DNA of 64,000 nucleotides from Monarcha castaneiventris obscurior (lineage: Eukaryota; Chordata; Aves; Passeriformes; Monarchidae): positions 5,424,001 to 5,488,000 of the forward strand of contig JAMPIT010000890.1 of assembly GCA_026261815.1 (NCBI GenBank), in the 5' to 3' direction. The position numbers were made by a program, and so were the translations under genes. Positions 23,667-36,614 of the stretch are shown here, piece by piece (positions within the stretch are counted from its first letter, which is position 1; each line of letters starts with the position of its first letter). The notes under the pieces are model-generated. The model was not told the DNA's origin. It searched no databases and saw only the letters and a list, made by a program, of their open reading frames with translations.

Positions 23667-26600
23667 GGCTAAGTACTCACATAATAAGTGAGGCTGTATT
23701 AAAACAGGAAACTTTAACATGGGGAAAAAATTAGAGAATTTTGCTGATTTAGTAGCTGGAAACACAGGTTTTATTAAAGGTTCATACCACGCCCCTGCTT
23801 GCAGTCTCTTTATCATGTACATGATTCTGATTGCAAAATCTGAGCTCACCTCTTTGCTTTACTTGGATTTGTGGGCTGGAGTTCTGGGGCATCAGGAGGC
23901 CAATGAATTTCCCTGTGGTGCCAACCAGACAGAGGCCTCTTCCCATGTGAAATTGCATGCTGAGTTTGGGATGAGGATCTTGGAGGACAAAAACTCCACA
24001 GGGTTCCCATTCTTTTGGTTTATTTTATAAAGTCAGTATGAGGGGCTTTAAAGCTGGAGGCTGGTGAATACAACAGATACTGTGAATAGCAGCTTTGTGG
24101 AAAGGGTGGAAGGAGGCAGCAGAGAGTTGCTTTTGCAGCATCTTCCTTGTCTAATGGAGTTTGCTGCTCTTGCTTCCCGCCATCCTCTGAGCTGCCCTGT
24201 AAATCAGCTTGCCCTGTTTTATGATTCTGGACTGGTTTGGATAGCAAATGGAAAAGATGATGGAGGTGCCACCTGCTCCTTGGTAATTACAAGAGCTTCT
24301 GGGTGCAGGTGTCATCAGAGGCACACATGGGGTGCTGAGGTGCTGGCAGGCTCCTGGTAGCAGACCGTGGCAGGTGGTTGCAGAGCTGTCCTTCTGGTTC
24401 TCCTGGAAGTTTTCTGAACACTTCTTGTTTGAAACATGGGCTGTTTAAATTGCTGCACTAAGCAAAAAATGGAAGGCTTTCCTCAGAGGATTCAAGGCAT
24501 TAAGTTTAGAGCTGAGCAGAAGAGACTTTTTTTTTTTTTGCTAACCTAGTAGTTCTCATCAGATAAAAGGTGCATCTGGGACTTAGCCAGTACTATTTAA
24601 AGTGCATTAATTCTGTTTGTCCCACTTCTCTCTTGCCTGCATGATTGGTCCCAACTTCCATGAAGACTAAATGAAAGAAACTTGCAGCTCTGAGAAGGAG
24701 CACAAATTGAATTATGCTGTGTTTGCTTGTGTTCTTGTTGTGCCTGTGACAAGAAGGACTCTAACCTCCCTTTATATAAGAAGGGGCAAATTAATGAAGG
24801 TTTTCAAGTTCCTTGTTTGGTCACTTAATTGGCTGTATGACAAAGAGCTCTGCAGTGTGTGTCAAACAACTCTGAGAGTTCTCTGATGATTTGTGCATTG
24901 CTTGACTCCTGATGCTATTCTGCACAGCCTGTCAGGCGAGGTATCGTTGTTAAAGTGGCTGGAATAAATTGGCTAGCAGTGAGCATACAATGTTGTATAT
25001 TAACTATAGCTACAGGGAGTACTTTTAGCTGCTTTTTCAAGAGTTCGAGATGTTTGCCCATCAGCATCAAAGTGCCTAAAACTTTCATTTAATATAATTA
25101 AAAGGACATCTGAAAGAAGTGTGACTCGCAGCGAGGTTCTGTGGTTTGGTAGTCCTTTGTTAAAACTCTGTGAACTTAATATACTTCACAGCTTGAGAAA
25201 CCTGCACTTGATTTGTGTCAGCAAGAGTGAAACTAGAAATCCTCACCCTGCGTGTTTCTGCTGCAGTGAGCCCGTTGTTAGGGGAGAGGAGGATCAAAGC
25301 AGCAGCCTTGGGTTTGTGACCAGACTCCAAAATTCTTCGCATAAATGTTAAAAAGGAAGGTGACCCCGTGTTCATCCACCTACAACTCAGCTACACCTAT
25401 GGTTATGTTCCCACATGGCAAAACTGAGAAAAAAAATCTAGTGCTTTCTGTGTTGCTCTGTGCTTACTCTCTGCTTTAACCTGAGTCAGTCCTGGTATCT
25501 GGTGTCAGTGGTAAAGAGTCTGAATATAGATTGCCATGGGGAGCAGCAGGAGATGTCCTCTTGATTTGAACCGTTGGAGGAAAGGATGAGTCTCACAGAC
25601 TCCCCAAGAGTTTCCTTGAAGGCTGTGGATATTCTGTCAAAGAGGCATTTCTGATGTGTGGCCCATTTTCCTTTCTTGCTACAGCCTTGCTCACTTCCCC
25701 AGTGTAATTACTCTAGCAGTTGCTTGTATAGTTTCAAATCCCAAACAGCAGGGCAGCAAATACAGATGATTCATAAATGCAGTTCTCAGCTTATTCTGCA
25801 GGGAAGATCTCATTAGATGAAATAGATCCTATGTTATTTCATTCTTCCCAATCAATTCCTTTTATTTCAGTCCTACAGATGCCTTCTGACCTTAAAATAT
25901 TCTTCCTCGTATAGTAAGTAAAGCAAAACCATAACCTGTAATTTGTAACCTTGTTCTGTTTCTCATATCTCCTATTATTTTTTGCGTGCTCCCATTAGGA
26001 GATTATTGGTAGTTCAAGGCCAAGACTGCAAACCTTGCATACCTAGTAAAAGACCATTAATTCCATAGTTAAGCATTTTGTAGATGGCCTAATTTTAATA
26101 AAGGTCAGTGCCTTTCTTCTCACTACAGTGAGTTCTCAGCAGTGCTGGAATTCAGGCCGTTTCTGAGTCAGTACAGTTCCTGTAGCCACAGTATAAACAT
26201 TTGCTGTATAGTTGAAGAGAGAAGGTTGTGTGCTCTCTTCGGAGCCTTTGGCTCAATCTTCAGAGCAATTTTAGAAATTCCTCTGAATGGTCATGGGAAG
26301 TTCTCTTCTTGCCTTTGCCATGAGTAGTAGGCTTTGTCTCAGTTCACCAACACTGATACCATCTGCTGCCCATCACCACTCTGGTATTAGATGTAGGCTA
26401 GTGTTTCTGGCTTAGTTTTGAAGGCAGAAACAATGATTAGCAGTAGATGCTCTAATGATTTATTTATTTTCAAGTACTCACTGTGGCTGAGCTCCTTTCA
26501 GTCTAAATATGTTTGTCCATTCCATTGAATGCTACAACAGTTGTGTGATGACCGTGTTGCTTTAAAAAAGCATTAGACAGAGGCTGGGCTTCCCTGTAAG

Positions 26601-27116
26601 AAATTGTCTCCAGTGTGCTTACTGATGCTTTGACCAGAGACAAATTTTGGTTTTCAATTCAAAGAATAAGTGGCAAGGAAAAAAAAAAATCATCCAAGAG
26701 TGAAGAGCCTTGTCAGACAGATTTGAAGGCACTTTTCAGCTAAGAAGTAGGATTTAATGCCATCATGTAGCCAAATGACATTTTCCTTGTTTAGGAAGCA
26801 GAAGAAATGACATGTGCATCTCTTTTTGTCCTGAAGTCCCACACAGCGGATGAATGTAATCATTTGATTGATGACCCCTGTGTAGTGGGATTGGGGGTGC
26901 TGTTCATTTGCCACTCTAAAAAGACATGTCATTTCCTCAGCTGGTCCCTTTCAATGCAATAACCTTTCTGGAAGCATTTGTGTGCCCACATCCATACTTT
27001 CATGCTGGCCCTGTCCTCCAAAGGGCCCATTCTGACTGTACCAGGTACATTCAGAGTTAATGGGAGTTTAAGTGTACTGGTGCTTTTTCTGGCCAGAGGC
27101 AAGAATCAAACAACTT

Positions 27117-27144
27117 CCAGCAGAACTTGCCAGCAGAACTTGCC
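27117..27144. repeat. 13-bp tandem repeat, 2.2 copies
   Basis: CCAGCAGAACTTG is repeated perfectly twice in tandem, followed by CC. Confidence 0.9.
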
Positions 27145-29631
27145 ATCAATGGCATTGATTGTGCCTTTAACTCAATTAGTTTGGAGGCTTGCAAATATTG
27201 ATAGCTTGAGGAGAGGGTTTGTTTTAGCACTGGGTGTTTAATATGTATACAGAGCAAAAAAGAGGCAAGTAAGCTTTTTTCAGGTACTGCTTCTTTCCGG
27301 TCGGAAAAGGGGAAAAAAAGAGCATAACATTGTGATCATTGTACCATATCAACATTTTAGTGCATCTACTCTCTGGTGGGTTTTTCATTTGCACTGTGAA
27401 GTGTAGACCTGGAAAGGGTTTTGTGCTTTTTTTCTCTGCTGATTTGCCATAAAACCTCCAGCTGTTATAAAAAGTGGGCTAGTTATGTGTCTGCATTTTT
27501 CAAATAAAGACAACGCATTTGTTTTGGAGCAGCATGAGGAGACCTCAGGCAGGACCAGAAGCTCAGGCCATAAGCACGGCCTGTGGCCTGTGTGATTGCA
27601 GACTGAGCACTGCTGTTCTCAGAAAGGGTGAGCAAAACTCTTTGGATGAGTCTGTGCTGGCAAACACCTTTGGCACAGGGGTGCCAAAGCACTGCTTGCT
27701 TCCTGCACCAGCCATGAGTTTAGCCTACCTATGCAAACCCTCCTTGTTCTAGCTCCTTATACCCTAATTTTTGAAAGTGCACTGCATGAGATATTCCTGT
27801 GAGATCAAGGAAGTGTTAGCAGTATGAGATGGGGCTTTAGAGGTTGTAAAATTCAGATGTTTTAATTAGAGATGTCATTGCAAAAGTGGTACTTTAATGC
27901 CCTGTGCCACTGTCCTCATTCTCCCAAAGCTGCTATAGGAGATAAGACCTTGATGTAAGTTTCATGTGAAAAAAAGTGTACAGTGTGTTCAGTCTCTTCT
28001 TAAGGAGATGCTCCTTTGTAAGGAAGGACAAACTGCATATTTGAAAATTACTCCACAGAAGGATTCAACCAATATTCACTGTAGGACCTGCTGGCATTTG
28101 CTTGCCATAAAGCAGTATTTTCTCCAGCTGTAAGTTTGTTGAGATTTTTGATCTTCTATCAGCTGCTCAGCAAGAGGCCAAAATGAACAAAAAAGGTTTA
28201 AAGAGGTCCTAACCCTAGGAGAGCTGCTGGTTTTCTAAGGTTAGGGTTGCTGTGCTTAAGCGCCATAGCACATTGCAGCCTGGTGCCAAATTTGGCAATG
28301 AGCTGAGTATCTCCAACATCTAGTGACTTTTAGCAACTCCCAGTTAAAGAGAGATTTTACATTGCAGAATATGTTTTTATTGAACAGTGTTGTCTTGGAT
28401 GTCAGTACAGTGAGAGAAAAATATGGTATCACTGGATACATGCAGAGTTCAAACCTCCTAGGTTTAGACTGTGTGCCACAGATCCAGGTACTCTCACCAG
28501 ACATTTCTAGAGGGAAAGAGAAAAATAAATGAACAAGCAAAATTCAGCTTAATGAAATGTAGCAGCCATCACAAAGGAAATCAATGGGATATGTACAACT
28601 GGCCTTTTAGTAATGTATAATTACTGTAAGGCTCCTAATTAGTTTCCTTTTTACAATGCATCTTTTAATACCAATTTGTAAGTGTCTAAGAAGGAAGGTT
28701 TAAATTTCATTTCTTTTTTGTAACCTCAGGATAGAATCAAGAAACCATGAGCACATGCCCTTATTTGGGAAAAACCTCCCTCTGCAATTTATTAACATTT
28801 ATTTGCATTGAACATACAATCTGTGGTGCTACATAACCACATAATGAAAGGCATCACTGTCATGGGATTTGTCTTTTGTGCTTGGCAGGGTCTTGCTCTT
28901 CTCTCGATGTCCAATTGTAGTCACTGCTGGGGACATGAAAGGTCCACTGTGTCTAATATTCTGTGACCCAGGATGGTTGCTCTTTACAGGCTGGTAATTA
29001 GAGGGTTTGGCTTTGCATGTGTAGATACCCTGACATCACAGAGCACATAAAGCTGTGCTACGTATCTCAGGACAGAAAAATGGAAGGTCTGCCTTTCTTG
29101 GCTCCCTTCTGCCATGCCCTTTTTCCCTCATTTGATCTTAGCCTACAGCCAAGCAAGCTATGCTTTATGAAAGCTTCTCCTTGATCTAATTTGAGTTACT
29201 TTTGCCCTTTTCCTGGTACATCTGTGTGTTTTTAATGTCTACTCATTAAGTCCAAGAAGGCACAGCATTGGTTTGGTGCCGTGCTGTGCCTGGCGTTGAG
29301 GAATGTTTGGGCTCCAAGCCCCACATTTTTATTTTGCATGAAACTCAGCTGAGCTGCATTTGGAACAAGGATCAGGCAGGGGAACAAAGGAAAACCACAG
29401 CAGAGGGAGTTCTTTAGCTTGGGAAGCGAGGACAGGGTCTTCAGAGAGGTCCTTTAATAGATGTTGGATTCTTCATGGATAGGTATAATCTCATGTGATT
29501 TTGGGCACCAAAATGGGAATAATCCTTGGGGTAGTTTCTTCTACTTTCAGTGGGGAGAGAAACTAGAGAGTATCTGGGCTCCCTACTTGGCTGCATGCTA
29601 GAAGTGGTGGGATGAAAATAGGTCAGAACTT

Positions 29632-29729
29632 TCCTATCTCTGTCTGAAAGTCCCCACCTTTATTAGGATCCCCAGGGATCTCCTATCTCTGTCTGAAAGT
29701 CCCCACCTTTATTAGGATCCCCAGGGATC
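29632..29729. repeat. Perfect 49-bp tandem duplication
   Basis: A 49-base unit beginning TCCTATCTCTGTCTG and ending CCCCAGGGATC is present twice head to tail, with no differences between copies. A perfect pair of this length in an otherwise diverged intron indicates a recent duplication, a length polymorphism, or an assembly error. Confidence 0.95.
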
Positions 29730-32700
29730 TCAGGTAAAACCTATCAAGCCGTCAACTCCCAGGCACACCTCTCCCATGCCTTCTGCATTTTGAAGGTTCC
29801 CTCTCTGGGCTAACCCTCTTCCAGCTGGTCACTGAGAGGCTTTCCTGGGGGTTGGCACAGCTGTTTCTTCTATGCTGGAGCTTCTCAGACCACAAAGTCA
29901 TTGGCCCAGGTGCCAAACCCACATAAATCATAAAGACTCAGCTTAAATGTAAAGACACAGGCCTATCCTTGTCATGTATGCCTGCTTTCCCACAACTCCT
30001 ACTCCCCTGCCCAACTTCTCCCAGTTGGCATCTCCATCTCACAAGGCACTGTTGCTGTAACAGCTGTTTTGTTTCATTTGAACACCTACCTCAGCTCCTG
30101 TCCAAAATGCAAACATTTCATTAGCACCTCATCTCCTTGGCTTCAGCCCACAGCACTCGGCCATAATGAAGTGCTGCACTCAGAAATATAATGTGGGGAA
30201 CACTTGATTAATGCACTGAGACAGGTGAGGGGAATGACCCTCTGGGAAAAGCTAGGGACTAAATTAATCTCGGATGTAATGCCAACAAAGACAGTCTACC
30301 AGCATCGTTCAGATACATGATAAGGACCTGACCCAAAGTCCTTGGAAATCTTCCTGGAGCTTTTGCGTTTGACCCCAGACCCAAAGTGATGTGAAGTGGC
30401 TGGTTTCAGGTTAGTCGCTTCAGGAGGATGGATGCTCAGCATTGGGTTGGGGGAGTGCACATAGTGCAGGAAGCAGCACATTAGGTGTAACTGGTGTTCT
30501 CTCTCAAACTTGCATGCACACATATGTGCACATTTAAAACAAAAGAAGGAATGCATTAGATAAAATTTTTTTTTTTCTGGGGGAAAGTCTTTGCAGCAGA
30601 TGTTTCACTGTAACACAAATACTTCAGCATCTGATTCTTGTTTTGATGACTAGACATTACCTTTCTGTCCAGAGCCAGGAGCTGGTTTTGCTGCAAAGAT
30701 GTTTTCCACCAGTCAGATATTGATAAAAGTATGCAGGATGTTGTTTTAGCAGAGAATTTGAGACACCGGTAGGAGCTGAGCTAAATGGAAGTAAGGCAAA
30801 CTGTGATAACATTGAAAGGGGAGAAAAATCTTCCTTTTCTGCTTCCCATGCATAAAAGGTCTTTACAGGAAAACACCATGTTGTGTAGAAGATGCACCAC
30901 AAAATAATCAAGCTTTTTGGTCACTGGAAAAGAATACCACCTGTTTTTTGCCTGTGAAGAGATAAGCTACCAAAGTATCCTACAGAATTTTGTTAAGAGC
31001 TGCAGAGATCAGGCTTCCAGATTCTAAAACACAGAAAAAACCCAGACTTAAATGCTATGCATTTTTAGTGTTTCTTCTTGACTGTTAATTTCAACCAGCT
31101 TGTGGTATGTACATAGCAAATGTGTTAAGATAATTTTTAGACTATTTAGGAAAATCAGTTTTAACAATCAATTAAGAAAATTGATTTATGGTTATCAAGT
31201 TCTGCTTAAGACCAAATGAGTGAGGGATTCTAGTTCTGGATTGTAAAGGCTTGACAGCAAAAAGATGATTGCAGTAGCACTAGGGTAGAAGATTTCAGCC
31301 ATTTCAGTGGTTCAAGCATGGGTTACTCCATAGTTAGGGAAACCAGTTTTTGAGGCTCAGGAGAAAAGTTATCTATTATTCAAGGAACCAGGGTAGTAGA
31401 GGCCAAGGGAAGGGAAGATCTGTTTATGGTACAGGAGAGGTTTGGCATGAGAACAAATGAGTTAATTGACCATGAATAAATGTAACTGTGGAAGTAGGGG
31501 CTATGTGCTGTCAGAGGAGCCCAATTGTGGTGCAGTCTCGCAACAGGATACATGATGGTGTGAGAAACCTACCAAACTCAAAGAAGGTATCTTTGCTGGG
31601 ATTAAAAGCACCAGCAGTGGCAATTATAGCTGCCTTTCCTTTCCTCGAACCTTGCTGTGGTTGAAATGTTTGTTAAGGTCACGTGGATATAGCAGTAAAT
31701 TCTAGTTTGATGTGATCATATCCTCCCGTTGCTCATTTTCACCTGACCATGACTGGTGAGTGAGTCAGGATGCTCCATGCCACGTGTTGCGATTGCAACA
31801 CTCCTGAGGGCTCTGCTGGAGAATGGGCTGTGCCATAGCTTCTTTCCGCCCCTGGGTTTAGCAACACTATCAAGAGTAAGTAAATACTGAAGTATTCCCA
31901 TGAAAGTGAGCCCATGGGGCACACTTTAGGCTTGGAAAATGTTGAAGTCCCATGGGACTGTCATCAGCTTGCAGAGCAGAGGTGTGGGTTTGATGCCTAT
32001 GTGCTCAGCATACAGAAAATTATAATGAACAGCAATTTCATCTTGAAGGGGAGGTTGGTTCCTGCAGTCAGCATTAGCTGGCAGTGGAGGTGTTTCTCTG
32101 TGGGGTAGGCCTGCCTGGTGACTAGACCCTAACCAGCTGAAGAAAGCATGATCAAAGTAGCTTTTTTTTTATCCTTTTCCTCTGCACAATCAATTCTATC
32201 CACTGGTACAGCTGGTCTCATTAAAATATGTTAGCTGAAAAGTGGTTGAGTCAGCTCTGGTTAGTAACGAAGCGGAAGGTTTAGGTTGAGAAAAGCCTTC
32301 AGTTCGGGTAAATTCTACTGCGGTAATTTTGCAGTCATGAGACCAGTACAGTTCCATGGGATCCTGTGTGTGCATCCAGATTAACCTGTGGGAAGTTATC
32401 CATGGGAGAGCTCTTTGTGCGTGGCAGCCCAGGGCAGAAGGTGCACTGTAGGAGGGACTGAAGCTGTTTCCGCAGGGCTGGCTCCTTCCTGAATGCAGTG
32501 ATTTGAAATGTAGTGTCTTATCTAAATCTCTACGGGCACCTGCTGCTGCTCTGGATGAAGTGGTATAACTCAGCTATCTCTGTGTGTTCATGGCTGCCTG
32601 CCAGAGGTTATGTGGTGGGAAATGTTTTAGGGAGCGTGGCCTTTACAAATATTAAATACCTTCCCTGAGTTCCCCAGCCCTACTCTTGAGTTCTGGTGCT

Positions 32701-33083
32701 CCAGGTAGCAGAAACCTGCGTCACAATGGGTTTTGAAATATATTTTCCTGCATGCTTCCTTAATCCTCATCATGCTCCTGCCCCTCCTTTCCCGCCTGCC
32801 CTCATTCCTTCTTTTTCCAAGCCCAGAGCTGATGATTGTGGAAGCAGAAAAGCACTATTCCCAGCCTGCATTTATAATAAAATCAGTATTTCCTCCCTGT
32901 CCCATCTGATGGTATAGAAGTTGTCCTGCTCAATTGCAGGCTGCCTTAATGGGTGGGGGAAGGAGATGCTGTCATCACCCTGTACACTGGTGTGTGTGGA
33001 GGATGGGACTAAGCACATGTCAGAGGTTTCTGGTGCTTTAGGGTTGCTGGAGCGTTTCCTCACTCCACCCCTCTGCCTTGCAG

Positions 33084-33267
33084 GCCATGGTGGAGACAGT
33101 GAACAACCTGCTGCAGCCTCAGGCTCTGAACGCGTGGAGGGACCTGAACGCAAGCGAGCAGCAGCGCGCGGCCACCAAGCTGCTCGACACGGTGGAGGAC
33201 AGTGCCTTTGTGCTGGCTGACAACCTGCTGAAGACAGACATCGTCCGGGAGAACACTGACAACATCC
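33084..33267 (+). CDS. ADGRL3: ADGRL3 window exon 5: GAIN domain
   Basis: This 184-base exon encodes the middle of the GAIN domain, beginning AMVETVNNLLQPQAL and ending IVRENTDNI. It includes the latrophilin hallmark DSAFVLADNLLKTDI. The acceptor is TGCCTTGCAG and the donor ATCC/GTAAGG. It starts in phase 0 and ends one base into a codon. Compared with human ADGRL3 as I recall it (DLTTSDQ), this sequence reads DLNASEQ, creating an N-glycosylation sequon (NAS) at a place where ADGRL1 and ADGRL2 also have one. The exon is G+C-rich. Confidence 0.94.
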
Positions 33268-34079
33268 GTAAGGGGCAAATCCCATAAATACCGGGAGCAG
33301 CCAGTGGAAGAGTGAAGCCCAGCTTTGGTCTTGGTCCCTAGATTAACTGGAGAGCGATTTGTTAGATATGTCTTGGGCCTTTGTCTGAAGGATTCAAAGT
33401 CTTTGCAAAATAGCCTAAAGGAATAAGGCAGCTCTCTACCCTTGAAATCCCATGGAAAATGAGCACCTGACCTGCCTTTATTACTCCTGGCTTTGAGGCT
33501 ATAATCTGGGCTAGAGCAATGAGAGAGCACTGCTTCACAGGGGGATTGTTCATCGTAAGGCAATTGTGTTTCATTTCATACAAATTTGTGTCTTTATTCG
33601 GCTGATTGTTGATTTTAATTAAAAAACAAGCATGATGGAAAGCACCAGCACTCCCACTGTGCATATGTAAAATGAGAACAACTCTTCTTTCTATTTCTAT
33701 GAATACAGATCCTGAGCACTGATAACATTTACAGAAAGTACCATTCGCCAGTGGCAAAGAACTAGTATTCTCAGATTTTCATTTTAACCGTTGTCCTTAA
33801 TATCCTGAGGTTCTTGTTTACAAGAACTGGTTGTCTTTTGTCTTCCACAGAGAGTAGAATTTATTTGCGCTTTTTTTTTTTTTTAATTAAATTTAAAACT
33901 TCTTCAGGGCAAAGATTTAAAAAGAAATAGGAGCCCAAACACATTCTAGCATGCAGCACTGTAAGTTGATTCCTCTGCTCTCAGCTGGTCTGTAGCACCA
34001 TTTTGCAGCTTTGAAATACCCTGTTGAAGATCATTTCGGCAGAGATTTTTTTCTTAGTGTCTGTCTCTCTTGCAAACAG
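33268..34079 (+). other. ADGRL3: ADGRL3 intron between window exons 5 and 6
   Basis: A short intron of 0.8 kb from GTAAGG to CTCTTGCAAACAG. It contains a 16-base T run near 33871-33885 and nothing else that I recognise. Confidence 0.85.
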
Positions 34080-34202
34080 AGCTGGAAGTTGCGAGACTAA
34101 GCACAGATGGGAATCTGGAAGATCTGAAGTTTCCCCAGAACATGGGCCACGGGAGCGCCATTCAGCTGTCAGCAAATACCTTGAAGCAAAATGGTCGAAA
34201 TG
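34080..34202 (+). CDS. ADGRL3: ADGRL3 window exon 6: GAIN domain
   Basis: This exon of 123 bases encodes a beta-strand part of [21 protein letters not shown], then the conserved [15 protein letters not shown]. Its first two bases (AG) complete a codon started by C in exon 5, giving Gln; mammalian ADGRL3 has Lys here as I recall. It ends one base into the Gly codon finished by exon 7. The acceptor is GCAAACAG and the donor AATG/GTAGGT. Phase 1 at both ends means its removal would keep the frame. Confidence 0.93.
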
Positions 34203-36405
34203 GTAGGTCTGGCACCTCAGGCCACACCAGCCTCATGAGGCAATCATGCCTTAGGCATCATTTTGTGTTTAACCATTATAAGTAAAGTATTAATTGCTAT
34301 GTTAATATTTAAATTAATGGATAGCATCATTTGCTTGTGCCCTTGACCGCAAGCTACATTGGCTGGCTGGGAATGTATTATATTGCTAAGTGATTCACAG
34401 CCTTCAAAAGTATTTTGTGGTGGTAAAAATGCATCAGATCCTTAAATTATGGGGCTTCTGGGGCACAGTGCTGAATCCAGAGAAGTGCTTTTAACTGCTG
34501 TTATCTGCAGTAGGAGGCTTCAGATGGGATAAGAGGCTCATTTGAGTAAACAGCTTCACAGCAGGGCACCGTACAAATCTCTGAAAAAGTAGAGGGAAGA
34601 AACAATGGTAGCAAATATTAATAATGAGCCAACATGGCAGAAAAGGTTGATTAACTGTTATGTGTCTAAATCTTTAGTGCCTTTCTGTATCTTATGAACC
34701 TCCTGATACAGCATAAATTTTAGATGATGTTTTATGTGAATGGTCTTCATCCTGCCAAGCCGTTTATTTCCAGATCAGGAGTTTGTGCAGGCACATTTGT
34801 TGATCTCTACAGCCTCACCGTAGACCAACTTCAAACTCACAGGCTTATACTGGGCCCAACATGCTGCTGTTCCTGAGTTCCTTTAAAATTTAATCTGTGT
34901 GCAGGGAACAACACTCATATACAGGCTTCGGTTGCTGCAGGCAGAACACGGAATCACAGAATGGCTTGGGTTGGAAGGGACCTTTAAGATGATCTGGTTC
35001 CAACCCCCTTGCCCTGGGCAGGGACACTTTCCACTAGATTAAGTTGCTCAAGCCCCATCCAACCTGGCCTTTTACACTTGCAGGGACATCCACAGCTTCT
35101 CTGGGCAACCTGTGCCTCACCCTCCTCTGCGTAAAAGATAAAGAGCATGGAGTGGTAGGGCAGTGTTACAAACAGAGCAGATGAGTTAAAATTTCCAAAA
35201 GTTTTTGACACTATTGAGAGGAAAGTTTGGTCTGGTGTTTCAGAAAGAAAGTTTTGCCATTGGCTTGCTTGACAGCACTTGATACTTTTGTATGTAGGAT
35301 TTGAGGAGAAGAATTTCTTTTAGAGACAGTTTAAAACTCAAGATGTGTAGCAAAACTCCAGCAGGGCAAGACTTTGCTATCAAGCTTTGGAGATTTGTAA
35401 GGATAGAGAAGGTCTGTTGGCAACAATAAAAGGGAAGTTCTGTATTTCTAAACACAGTATCACTGGAGTTCTGTTCAAAGCAAAACCCCATCAATTTTCA
35501 CCAGCTTGACACATGCCCGGAGGTCACCAAAGAGCTACAAATAAAATTATAATAAAAGGATTTTGGTTGGGAGGAACCTTTGGAGTCATCAGCACCTCAC
35601 CTTCCTCAGATGCTGTGGTGGTTCCTATAGAAACAAAAACATACCTCTCCACAACTAATACATATAAAAGCAAACTAATCACATTCCATTCTTATTTATA
35701 GGCTGTGAAATAATGTGCAAAACAGAAGGCAAACTGGATGGTTTCAGTTAAAAACAGTTGTCTGGTAGACTCGGTTTTCTGCAGGCTCCATCATGGTGTT
35801 TTTCTGGTTATCTGATTGGCAAATTAGGAAAATAAATGTATTTTTAAATGAAATTTCTGCAATTTTGTTTTACCTGTCATGTGAGATAGGGATTGTGTTG
35901 GAAAGGTTTTAATTTCTTCTCACAGATTTGTCAGATTTGTCCCTCCACTTTTCTGAGATAGTTTTAATTTATTAACAGACTAAATTGTAGTTTTATACTG
36001 CATCTGTGCAACAGGCCAGCTTGAAACATGTTTCCTAAGTATATCCAGGAGAATAAAGTGCTGTCAGGTGGGAAATGGACCACCTGGCCTCTTTTTTATG
36101 AAGCCAGTTACACCTACTGATGCCAAAAACAAGCCCACCTTCCCTGTCTGTCTTCTGCTCATCCATTTGCCTATAAAAGTTTCTTTTGGAAGAAGCAGCT
36201 CTGCCCTTCTTATCCATGGACTGCTTGTTGCACCTCTTGGTGCTCACTGGGATTGGCAGGAGGTGGGTTTTCATATGCCACATCTTGGTCCTTTCACATT
36301 TTCTCAGAGAAGTTTTGAAGTTGATTAAGAGAAGAGATAAGAAGTCTAAAAAAAAAGCCCCCCAGTGATTCAACCTGGCTATCTAACCTCTTACCTCTCT
36401 TCTAG
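34203..36405 (+). other. ADGRL3: ADGRL3 intron between window exons 6 and 7
   Basis: A 2.2-kb intron from GTAGGT to CTCTCTTCTAG. It carries one CR1 fragment (34951-35130). The rest is AT-rich with no supported element. Confidence 0.8.
34951..35130 (-). mobile_element. CR1 LINE 3' end, minus strand
   Basis: The stretch starts GAATCACAGAATGGCTTGGG, the reverse complement of the CR1 3' terminus, and continues through GGTTCCAACCCCCTTGCCC and CAAGCCCCATCCAACCTGGCC to the CTCTGGGCAACCTGTG block. It is a 5'-truncated copy of about 180 bases, in the orientation opposite to ADGRL3. It looks less diverged than the 9-10 kb copy. Confidence 0.92.
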
Positions 36406-36614
36406 GTGAGATCAGGGTGGCTTTTGTGCTGTACAACAACCTGGGCACCTATCTCTCCACGGAGAATGCCAGCATGAAGTTGGGAACAGAAGCGATGTCG
36501 ACCAATCACTCCGTGATTGTCAACTCCCCTGTCATCACGGCAGCAATAAATAAAGAGTTCAGCAATAAGGTTTACCTGGCTGATCCTGTGGTGTTTACTG
36601 TCAAGCACATCAAG
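36406..36614 (+). CDS. ADGRL3: ADGRL3 window exon 7: GAIN-B domain
   Basis: This exon of 209 bases encodes beta strands of the GAIN-B subdomain. It reads EIRVAFVLYNNLGTYLS, TENASMKLGTEAMS, NHSVIVNSPVITAAINKEF and ends DPVVFTVKHIK. These stretches are nearly identical to mammalian ADGRL3 and clearly different from ADGRL1 and ADGRL2, so this exon fixes the paralog. N-glycosylation sequons are visible at NAS and NHS. The first two bases finish a Gly codon and the exon ends in phase 0. The acceptor is CTCTTCTAG, and the donor AAG/GTGTGTG lacks the usual +3/+4 purine pair but keeps G at +5... it is of moderate strength. Confidence 0.96.

Larger units (their letters stand above)
20366..33083 (+). 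other. ADGRL3: ADGRL3 intron between window exons 4 and 5 (12.7 kb, the largest internal intron)
   Basis: The intron starts GTATTT and ends CTCTGCCTTGCAG. It holds a perfect 49-bp tandem duplication (29632-29729), a 13-bp tandem repeat (27117-27144), a 19-base poly(A) run near 23648-23666, and a long AT-rich stretch at 22738-22795 made of repeats like AAATAAATGAATATAAATAAA. I see no CR1 or LTR in it. The open frames here (up to 120 codons) occur on both strands with no family match. Sequence at 24950-25110 is AT-rich and non-repetitive. Confidence 0.75.

Noticed and set aside
27297..27313. Small palindrome TTTCCGGTCGGAAA
   Set aside because: Six-base arms occur often by chance and there is no context for a function.
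28209..28253. Telomere-like TTAGGG and CCTAACCC motifs close together
   Set aside because: Only single hexamer-level matches with an imperfect inverted arrangement; too short to call an interstitial telomere repeat.
33060..33563. Minus-strand frame of 167 codons over window exon 5
   Set aside because: It is the reverse-complement shadow of a G+C-rich coding exon. The same holds for minus-strand frames at 5169-5576, 47235-47498 and 47886-48179.
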